From: Marinobacter sp. DY40_1A1
GTDB lineage: Bacteria > Pseudomonadota > Gammaproteobacteria > Pseudomonadales > Oleiphilaceae
Assembly: GCF_016597815.1 (NCBI RefSeq)
Contig: NZ_VCHA01000001.1
Location: 868,001-932,000, forward strand
DNA length: 64,000 nucleotides
Reading direction: 5' to 3'
Below the pieces are notes generated by a model. It was not told the origin of the DNA and searched no databases. It was given only the letters and a program-made list of their open reading frames with translations. Shown here one piece after another: positions 39,572 to 46,702 of this stretch. The first letter of the stretch is position 1. Each line of letters begins with the position of its first letter. The position numbers were made by a program, and so were the translations under genes.

Positions 39572-40102
39572 ATGACGGCCAAGAACGCCCAGGACGAAAC
39601 CATCCAATGGCAAACCGGCCACTGTTACCTCGGCGAGGTTCTGGTTGCATGCACGCCTCGTGGCGTATGTGCTGTTTTGCTGGGAGACACAGCTGACGAA
39701 TTGGTTGAAGACCTGGCTCAACGTTTCCCCCGTGCCGAACTCATCCATGCAAACGATTTTCGGGCCCCCTGGTTTACCGAGGTAATGAACTACCTGATCG
39801 ACAGCCGAAAACCACTCTCTGTAGAGCTTGATGTTCGAGGCACGGATTTTCAATGTAGAGTCTGGCAGGCACTGCAACAGATTCCTTCTGGGTGCTCGTC
39901 CAGCTATGGCGATATCGCCCAGCAATTAGGTCTGCCCAGCGCCTCGAGAGCTGTCGCAGGTGCCTGTGCAGCCAACCCGCTGGCGGTGGTTGTTCCATGC
40001 CATCGAGTTTTACGTGGTGATGGCAGCCTTTCTGGATATCGCTGGGGTGTTAAGCGCAAACAAGCCGTATTGAGCCACGAACAGGGACTGTCTGATCGGT
40101 GA
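39572..40102 (+). CDS. ogt: Methylated-DNA--protein-cysteine methyltransferase
   Basis: 176 residues. The suicide-acceptor motif PCHRV is intact (VVPCHRVLRGDG), following the helix-turn-helix SSSYGDIAQQLGLPSASRAVAGACAANP and ending with GYRWGVKRKQAVL. It removes methyl groups from O6-methylguanine. The N-terminal segment is short, as in Ogt or the C-terminal half of Ada; no Ada zinc domain is present. It overlaps the next gene by one base (TGATG). Confidence 0.92.
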   Translation: MTAKNAQDETIQWQTGHCYLGEVLVACTPRGVCAVLLGDTADELVEDLAQRFPRAELIHANDFRAPWFTEVMNYLIDSRKPLSVELDVRGTDFQCRVWQALQQIPSGCSSSYGDIAQQLGLPSASRAVAGACAANPLAVVVPCHRVLRGDGSLSGYRWGVKRKQAVLSHEQGLSDR

Positions 40103-41124
40103 TGCCTAAAAACTGTTTCAATCCCTTCAATATCCTTGAATTTATCGGTTTGAATCCTTCTTTATTTCTTCTTTTTGTATTTCTGGTGCCTTCGGTGGCT
40201 CAGGCAAAGTGGTTCCGTTACACAGATACGGCTATGACGACACCGGTGGAGCTTGAGTTTTGGGCTGATGAGAAAAGCGTTGCTGATGCAATCGCGAAAG
40301 ATGTTCTGGCGGTGTTCCACCAAGTAGACAGGGACATGAGCCGGTACCGGGAGGACTCCGAACTCTCTGGCCTTAACCTTAAAGCAGCGGATGACCCAGT
40401 GCAGGTAAGCACCGGCCTGTTTGAGGTTTTGAAGAAAGCGGAAGAAGTAGCTGTTCTTAGCGGTGGTGCTTTTGATATCAGCTTTGGGTCTGTCGGTTAC
40501 TTGTACGACTACCGGGAGCGCAAGCAGCCAAGCGAGGAGGCACTTCAGGCCAGGCTTGGCCATATTAATCATCAGGACATTGTTCTGGATGATAAGGCGC
40601 AAACAGTCTTCTTTCGCCAGAAAGGCTTGTTGATCGATTTGGGAGGTATTGCCAAAGGTTACGCAGTGGATCTTGGTATAGAGCATCTGAAATCAGCCGG
40701 CGTGCGCCATGCACGGCTCAGTGCGGGTGGTGATTTGCGCTTGCTAGGCGATAAGCGCGGCCGGCCTTGGCTTGTGGGTGTTCGTGACCCCCGCTCAGAA
40801 AATCGCAATGTGGTGGTGTTGCCGCTTGCCGATCTCGCTATTTCCACATCCGGTGATTACGAACGCTTTTTTATTGATGATCAGGGCGAGCGTGTGCACC
40901 ACATACTTTCCCCCGGTACAGGGAAATCCGTGCGAGGTGTGCAGAGCGTTACCATTATTGGTGACGATGCGCTGACAACCGATGGCTTGTCTACGGCTGT
41001 ATTTGTGCTGGGCCCGAAAAAGGGTCTGGAGATGATTGAGAAGTTGCCGGGTATTGATGCGATCATCATTGATGATCAGAGAATGATGCACTTTACGGAG
41101 GGGTTGGCACCCCCGGAATCGTGA
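40102..41124 (+). CDS. apbE: FAD:protein FMN transferase ApbE
   Basis: 340 residues. A signal peptide (hydrophobic LFLLFVFLVPSVAQA) leads to the periplasm; no lipobox Cys is seen. Core motifs are MSRYREDSELSGLN, GGAFDISFG, LIDLGGIAKGYAVD, ARLSAGGDLRLLG and DALTTDGLSTAVFVLG. ApbE attaches FMN to Thr or Ser of target proteins such as Nqr, Rnf and FMN-bind proteins. No acceptor motif (D-G-x-x-S/T-G-A-T) was found in this window. ApbE genes often lie near DUF4266/DUF3570/thioredoxin genes as far as I recall, and such genes are found 10 kb to the right. It starts inside the ogt stop codon. Confidence 0.92.
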   Translation: MPKNCFNPFNILEFIGLNPSLFLLFVFLVPSVAQAKWFRYTDTAMTTPVELEFWADEKSVADAIAKDVLAVFHQVDRDMSRYREDSELSGLNLKAADDPVQVSTGLFEVLKKAEEVAVLSGGAFDISFGSVGYLYDYRERKQPSEEALQARLGHINHQDIVLDDKAQTVFFRQKGLLIDLGGIAKGYAVDLGIEHLKSAGVRHARLSAGGDLRLLGDKRGRPWLVGVRDPRSENRNVVVLPLADLAISTSGDYERFFIDDQGERVHHILSPGTGKSVRGVQSVTIIGDDALTTDGLSTAVFVLGPKKGLEMIEKLPGIDAIIIDDQRMMHFTEGLAPPES

Positions 41125-41151
41125 AGGGGATGCCGGGGCTGATTATTCAGA

Positions 41152-41177
41152 GCACAATCATCGAATTCAGATTGTGC
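41152..41177. terminator. Hairpin between convergent apbE and the DUF1501 gene
   Basis: GCACAATC and GATTGTGC pair perfectly around a 10-base loop. There is no T tract on either side, so this is a weak terminator candidate in the 60-base convergent gap. Confidence 0.4.
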
Positions 41178-41184
41178 GCGCCGG

Positions 41185-42723
41185 TCAGGTTATAGGCTCC
41201 AGCGCAATTAGCCGGTCCTGACTCGCTGGGTTGCCCAAACCATGACCCTCAAACCTTGAGGCAAAATCTCCTTGTTCTCCGTGCAATGCCATGTAATTCA
41301 GCAACACAGTCTGCACCAGTTGGTTTACGTTGTTTGCAGCGGGGCTGGAAGCTGTTTCCACAGATGCATCGCCCCGCATGAAGCCAATCTGGTTGCGAAT
41401 CGGGGTAGGGCGGCCGTTAGGATTGTAAACCAGGAAGAATGACGCCGCGGTCTGCTGGTTATCGCCTGTCCACACGCCTTTGCCCCTGCCATCTTCTGAG
41501 TCGTCCAGGGTGCCATTGCTGGACACTGAGCCATCACTGAATACATACAGCATCAACGGTTTGTTCATTCTAGCCGCGTATTCCAGGCAGGCGCCCATGC
41601 AGCGGCCAGCCAGTAAGTCCCGGCGTTCTCCAGTTGCGCGCTCGCCAGTGTGGTAGTCATAGCCACCCATGGTGATGGTGCCAGCGCCGGCATAGCCGTT
41701 TACCGCTAACTTCATTACGGATGCTGTTTTCTGGAACTCCCGGTTAGCCCTGAATTCCTCCTCAGTGAAAATTCCAGTAGCCCCGACAATGTGCTCATCT
41801 ATGGCGGGGTCAAGAATTGCCGGGTCGCCATAGGTGTCGACCACATCGGCGCTCTTGGCATAGCCGCACCGCACCAGCTTACGAATATCATTTTCGGCAT
41901 CTGTGCCGAGGCCGGTGCTCACGCGGTTCATTTTAGCGTCACTGATACGCTGAACGGCTTCCATCACAGAAACCGCATCCGCCTGATTCAGTATGGAGGT
42001 CAGGTCGCCCACATCCACCAATCCAATTGCATCGGATGGGCGGTCGATTTTTGTAGGCCGAACTTTCGGATCAATGAGGTTCATAGGCGCCATGGAGTTG
42101 CCCCCTGATTCCGTGCTTTGCGAACCGATCAGGGAGAGCAGGGAGCCGTTGGCGCCGGCTTTATAGATACCGTACATGGGGTTGTGCGGGTTGTTGCCGG
42201 TGTCGTTTTCCGAGCGGGCAGCAATGATCGCGCCGTTGATCTGTGCGCGGGTCATCATGCTTGTACTTTGCTGGATACCCCGCAAAAAACCGCTGTCTGA
42301 GTGGAACGCCAGCCCGAGTTCTGTGTTCACAAACGCCGGATCGTTCGGAAGCATGTCACCTGGTACACCCAGTTTGCTGTATCCCGCCGTGCTAAGAAAA
42401 TCCATCTGCCCACCAGATTTGCCCATCAGCACATTGGAGCCCGCAATGCTGGCACCGCCGGCCAAATCAAAACAAATAAACGGGATTTTTCCTGCACCTG
42501 CGATACCGATGCCACATTCTGCTTTTATTTGTTCAGACAACTCGGCAGCTACCGTTCGGGGGTTAGCGAACAGGCCGAGCATTGAAGTGCCAACAACCGT
42601 TGCAGTGCCGGCCCTGAAACCTTGAGCAATGAATTCCCTGCGAGTCCGTGGTCGCCCGTGGTCGTTATGGAAGAGAGGCTCGCCATTGGCCAGAGGCCGT
42701 TTAAGGGGTTTGCGTATAAACAT
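41185..42723 (-). CDS. Tat-exported DUF1501 family protein
   Basis: 512 residues. A twin-arginine signal is visible (TRREFIAQGF, Arg28-Arg29, then a hydrophobic stretch to about residue 59), so the protein is folded before export. DUF1501 proteins belong to the alkaline-phosphatase/sulfatase-like fold; here the metal-site residues could not be checked. The motifs FICFDLAGGASIAGSN and MGGYDYHTGER fit the family. DUF1501 genes are usually paired with planctomycete-type cytochrome genes, as here. It is the last of three leftward genes, 12 bases after the LamG-cytochrome gene. AGAGG lies before ATG. Confidence 0.75.
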   Translation of the reverse strand: MFIRKPLKRPLANGEPLFHNDHGRPRTRREFIAQGFRAGTATVVGTSMLGLFANPRTVAAELSEQIKAECGIGIAGAGKIPFICFDLAGGASIAGSNVLMGKSGGQMDFLSTAGYSKLGVPGDMLPNDPAFVNTELGLAFHSDSGFLRGIQQSTSMMTRAQINGAIIAARSENDTGNNPHNPMYGIYKAGANGSLLSLIGSQSTESGGNSMAPMNLIDPKVRPTKIDRPSDAIGLVDVGDLTSILNQADAVSVMEAVQRISDAKMNRVSTGLGTDAENDIRKLVRCGYAKSADVVDTYGDPAILDPAIDEHIVGATGIFTEEEFRANREFQKTASVMKLAVNGYAGAGTITMGGYDYHTGERATGERRDLLAGRCMGACLEYAARMNKPLMLYVFSDGSVSSNGTLDDSEDGRGKGVWTGDNQQTAASFFLVYNPNGRPTPIRNQIGFMRGDASVETASSPAANNVNQLVQTVLLNYMALHGEQGDFASRFEGHGLGNPASQDRLIALEPIT

Positions 42724-42735
42724 GAGCGTAGTCCT

Positions 42736-45249
42736 CTACTGAACCAGGGTGGTGGCGCTGCCAAGAACAGCGGCACAACTTGCTTTAACGATGGTTTCGG
42801 TGCGGTCAGCCGGGCAAGTGTCGCCACCACACAGGGCGAGCTGGTCTATCAGACCGCCCACTTCAGTTTGAATGGTCGCTGTGCTGGGCTGGGAGCCCAG
42901 ATTGTCACCCACAAACCGGGCTAACAGAGGCCCGGTAATCAGGCTTTCGCCGCCATGCTCAAAGGCTGTTGCGGCTGGTGCCGAGAAATCAAAGCCCGGG
43001 AAAAAGTCCTGCCTTCTTTGAACATCGGATACCAGCACATCACAGTACTGAATCGCCACCTGGGTAATGGCCATCTGGTGGGATGAAAGAAAGCCCTCAA
43101 TATTCTCCACCGTGGGCAATTGCTGTTTCACGGTTTTGAAGGTATCCGCAACCGCTGGAGTGGTGCTTGGGATATCTGTCATGCGAGCCATGGACTCATT
43201 AATTTCATCAAAAGTCTTCATCCCGATGTCGGATGGGCGTTCCAGGATTGTTGGTGCAACGGTTCCGGTTAACGGCGGTTCGGTGCGTGAGAAGGTGCTG
43301 CTGCCAAGACGGTCAAATGTTAGGAAGAACTCGTCACTATCCGGGCCGTTTTCCAGTGCGATGATAGTGCCTAGCCGAGATAAGGGCTGGCCTTTGCCTG
43401 GCTCATAGGCGTTGCTGTCCAGAGTCACTTTAAGGTTGGCCCAAGCCTGGCCGACAGTGGCTTCTTTGCCGTTGATACCCAGGCGCATACCCTCAAGCGC
43501 AATACCGGATGGCTCAGCCGTTTCATCAAGGCTGATAAAGAACGGCTCGGTGAAGCGATAGCTGTAGTTATCGAATACGCTTACATCGAAAACGATAAAG
43601 CTTTCAGGTACATCGATAAGGTGGGAAACACCAAACAGCAGATAGAACTTCTGGCCTACACCCACATCGTAGTTTGTTTTGACCTGTTCTGATGTTAGTG
43701 CCCGGTTATGGAAGGCGACCATGCGAATGACACCTTGCCATGGAGAACGGCCATCCGTCTCGTTCCCAAGAACGAGCGCAAAGCTGTCGTCCCAATCGGA
43801 AAACAGGCCAGGGTCGTCCGGGTCGAGATCGCCGGAGTGCTCGCCGTTGACATAGATCTGCCGCCCAGTGCCAGGGCTATAGTTCACGACAACGTGCTGA
43901 AGAGTGGCCTGCAGGAGTTGGTCACCATCTTGAGTAGCGAACGGAGTGTTTTCATCGCTGGTGGTGCTGCGATGGAGCACTTCGTACCGTTGCAGGGTCT
44001 GGCTCAGTGTTACGTTCCGGGCAGTGGAGGAGCCAGAGTAGGTAATGATTCTTGCATCCTCCTGGGTAATGTTCCCCGGCGCGACCCAGGCTTCGATGGC
44101 ATATTCACCGGACCCTGTCAGCAAGCTATGCAGTTTGCTGCTGCTGGCGGTCGAACCTTGCGCTTTGCCGGCGGGTATTGCAGGGGCACTTTCCGGCTTG
44201 ACTTCGGGGCCTATATTGATTCCCCAGCCCAGTACCCAGTCAACGTTGCCGCTGAGAGTAAGATCGAGCGGTGTGGAGACGCCGCTGGTGTCGTAGGCGA
44301 TCTGACCCTGGCCAGATTGGAATTCATACAGCGCAACAATATTGTCCTCAAAGCGCCCGCCAGAATTGGCGAGAAGGCCGTCTGAATCCAGTACCAGTGC
44401 CCTGCTGGCTACCAGAGCAGGATCGACCGGCTCGGGTGATAATGGCTCTGCGAACTGTTCAATAGCCATCTGCATCATGCCAGCAGACCAGTCGCAATCT
44501 GTCTCACCTCCATTTGCCCAGCAGTTGTGGAAATCTCTTCTCAGGCGGACTACAAAACGGGAATTTTCCGGCGAGTTCAGGTCTATCCTGCTTTGGGATT
44601 GTTGGTAGGCGATATCTACATTATCGCTGGCAACGTAAGGTGTTTGGCCACCGTCGCCATGGCATTCGGCGCAGTAGGTTCTCAATACTGGATAAACGGT
44701 GCTTCCGAAGGCGCTGCTGCCTTCCGGGAAAGCGATGGTTGAGCCAGGCGATTTGAGCACCGGCGCTTGAAGCTCCACCGTTTTCACAGAGCCCTCAGCT
44801 CCATCAGCCCACTTCGAAATATAGGTGGTCAGAATATTCCCGCAGACGACGTCACTGCCTGTCCAGCAGTTATGGCCACCGGCTACTTTGGTCACCATTC
44901 TGGATTGGGAGGGTGCAGTGAGATCTACAATGGTTCTAGCTTGGGCGTAGGCGCTGTTGATGTTGTTCTGGTCAACAAATGTGGGCGACTGGCCGCCTGC
45001 ACCGTGGCAGGAGCCACAGCGATTGTCCTGCACAAGGTTGTCCCAGACATTCAGTTTAAAACTCTGTATATCAGCGGTAGCCGGTGCGGGGCCGCTGTAG
45101 CTAATGCTATTTGATCCAGAAGATGTATTTGGCAGCGCCTCTGTGGACTCGCCACCACAGGCGCTGAGGAAGAGGGTGAACACTATCAGTAGTGCAATAG
45201 GTGCTGCGGAGCGGAGTTGGTTTGATCCGGGGAGCGTTAGTGTTTTCAT
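42736..45249 (-). CDS. LamG-domain di-haem cytochrome c lipoprotein
   Basis: 837 residues. The signal ends in the lipobox LSAC (Cys31), so it is anchored in a membrane. Two tandem cytochrome repeats follow, each with a CxxCH (Cys78-His82, CGSCH; Cys193-His197, CAECH) and, about 45 residues later, a HNCW motif, which suggests an internal duplication. A LamG (concanavalin-like) domain lies near 320-510, then a long C-terminal part with no recognised domain. It is translated 6 bases after the first gene of the operon. No function is assigned; binding of a sugar, lipid or surface partner is inferred from LamG. Confidence 0.75.
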   Translation of the reverse strand: MKTLTLPGSNQLRSAAPIALLIVFTLFLSACGGESTEALPNTSSGSNSISYSGPAPATADIQSFKLNVWDNLVQDNRCGSCHGAGGQSPTFVDQNNINSAYAQARTIVDLTAPSQSRMVTKVAGGHNCWTGSDVVCGNILTTYISKWADGAEGSVKTVELQAPVLKSPGSTIAFPEGSSAFGSTVYPVLRTYCAECHGDGGQTPYVASDNVDIAYQQSQSRIDLNSPENSRFVVRLRRDFHNCWANGGETDCDWSAGMMQMAIEQFAEPLSPEPVDPALVASRALVLDSDGLLANSGGRFEDNIVALYEFQSGQGQIAYDTSGVSTPLDLTLSGNVDWVLGWGINIGPEVKPESAPAIPAGKAQGSTASSSKLHSLLTGSGEYAIEAWVAPGNITQEDARIITYSGSSTARNVTLSQTLQRYEVLHRSTTSDENTPFATQDGDQLLQATLQHVVVNYSPGTGRQIYVNGEHSGDLDPDDPGLFSDWDDSFALVLGNETDGRSPWQGVIRMVAFHNRALTSEQVKTNYDVGVGQKFYLLFGVSHLIDVPESFIVFDVSVFDNYSYRFTEPFFISLDETAEPSGIALEGMRLGINGKEATVGQAWANLKVTLDSNAYEPGKGQPLSRLGTIIALENGPDSDEFFLTFDRLGSSTFSRTEPPLTGTVAPTILERPSDIGMKTFDEINESMARMTDIPSTTPAVADTFKTVKQQLPTVENIEGFLSSHQMAITQVAIQYCDVLVSDVQRRQDFFPGFDFSAPAATAFEHGGESLITGPLLARFVGDNLGSQPSTATIQTEVGGLIDQLALCGGDTCPADRTETIVKASCAAVLGSATTLVQ

Positions 45250-45255
45250 CAGGCG

Positions 45256-46488
45256 TTACTCCCCCGCACAGTAAACAGCAGATTCGGCAAACACCTGCTT
45301 CAGATTGAAGTTATGGGACCTGAAACTCGACACCATCGTCTCGACCTGAGTATGGTCTTCGCTGGTGGAGGGCGGTCTGAGGCACACGTTCGTGAATACT
45401 TTCTTTACCTGGCATTCTGCGAAGGCGCCGGAACGGGCCCACTCTTCACCAAGACTTTTTGCACCGTGACCCGAACCGGGCAAGCTCCCATCCCAATCTA
45501 GCCGCCGGTTGGTGCCCTGGCGCCAGTAGTTATCCCATTTGTCGTCCGGCGTGACATACCCCGGGGCAAAGGTGGTGGAGTTGATGAGGTACTTGCCCTG
45601 CACCCGTGACTGAGTCTCCGGGTCATTAACGGTGTTGTAAACGAGTCTTCCAAGCATTCCATCAGGATCACTGTCCGGGTTGTATTCGTAATCGTAGTAG
45701 GCAAAAGCCTGGGTCATCGGGTCCATCCCCGTATGGCAGCCCACGCAGTTGTTCAGGAACACACGGCTATCGCCACCCGGGCTTCGTGAAACGTCCTGGC
45801 GAATTCTGTCCGGCGGAAGGTTTACGTCGGCTACCTGTTCCAGATCCCGGCACATGTGGTTGATCAGGGTAAATCGGAACATGGCGCGATTAGTACCAGC
45901 GCTGAAGAAGGCTCTGGCCGCTGCGCGGGAGGTTATTACGCCGGCGGTGGCATCGGTGGGCAGGCCCGTGACGGATGACTGGCTCAGGCCCCGGAAGTTT
46001 TGTTTGTCGGAAAGGTCGTGGCCAAGTTTCTCGATCATCTCATAGTGATCGTTGTTTGAGTTGGAATAGGTTGGTACATCGTTCCAGGTGCCAACGTACA
46101 AGATGTCGTCGTACAGAACCCTGCGAAAATCTGCATCATCTCGCACCAGACCGATCACTGTAGCGGTGTAATCGTTCAAGGGAACAAACGGCGTCATCGC
46201 CTCATTGGTCCAGGGAGCCGCAAAGTTTTTCAACGTTACATTATAAAACGCCCGATCTTCCATTGCGGTAAAGGCAGCGTTGAGCGCTCTGTTGGCCTCA
46301 ATCTCCCGCGTCATATCATCAAGCCTGGAGGCAGACGGAGGTACGCCCGCAATCCTGTCATGAATGCGCTTGGCCTGTTCCCGCGGTCCGGCGCTGGCTG
46401 TGCAAGTAAATGTGGCGGTAAGCAAAATCAGCAGTGACATACTGCATGCCTTGAATGCGCTGGCGTGCATTCGCTCGTTGGCTTTCAT
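45256..46488 (-). CDS. Mono-haem c-type cytochrome, DUF1588/DUF1585-like
   Basis: 410 residues with an N-terminal signal peptide (hydrophobic MSLLILLTATFTCTASA). One CxxCH is present (Cys248-His252, NNCVGCHTGMDPMTQAFAYYDY), matching the class of planctomycete-type cytochromes where CxxCH is followed by x-MDP-x-G/A-FA. The first ATG in frame is 46530, but GAGGACAGCGAC stands before 46488, so that start is preferred. It heads the leftward operon with the LamG-cytochrome and DUF1501 genes. Confidence 0.7.
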   Translation of the reverse strand: MKANERMHASAFKACSMSLLILLTATFTCTASAGPREQAKRIHDRIAGVPPSASRLDDMTREIEANRALNAAFTAMEDRAFYNVTLKNFAAPWTNEAMTPFVPLNDYTATVIGLVRDDADFRRVLYDDILYVGTWNDVPTYSNSNNDHYEMIEKLGHDLSDKQNFRGLSQSSVTGLPTDATAGVITSRAAARAFFSAGTNRAMFRFTLINHMCRDLEQVADVNLPPDRIRQDVSRSPGGDSRVFLNNCVGCHTGMDPMTQAFAYYDYEYNPDSDPDGMLGRLVYNTVNDPETQSRVQGKYLINSTTFAPGYVTPDDKWDNYWRQGTNRRLDWDGSLPGSGHGAKSLGEEWARSGAFAECQVKKVFTNVCLRPPSTSEDHTQVETMVSSFRSHNFNLKQVFAESAVYCAGE

Positions 46489-46702
46489 GTCGCTGTCCTC
46501 GGTGGTCTTGGCTGGGGCACAATAGGCCAATTTGACAATTGTTAATAGTTTATACTTGCAATTAGCATCGGATTTGTGGGGCGCTCCACGTAATTACATT
46601 TACTTACGTAAAGCTCCTAGAGATACATGGATGCCCAGACTTAATTTATGTCACGAATTCACTGTTTCAGTGCGTTGACACTGTTTTCAAGGGACTAGGC
46701 GC
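46489..46702. promoter_or_regulatory. Divergent control region between the two cytochrome sets
   Basis: 214 bases without a gene, AT-rich (TTGACAATTGTTAATAGTTT at 46532 and TATACT at 46551). -35 and -10 hexamers are present but badly spaced (13 bases), so exact promoters cannot be fixed. Both gene sets must be driven from here or from farther away. Confidence 0.4.
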
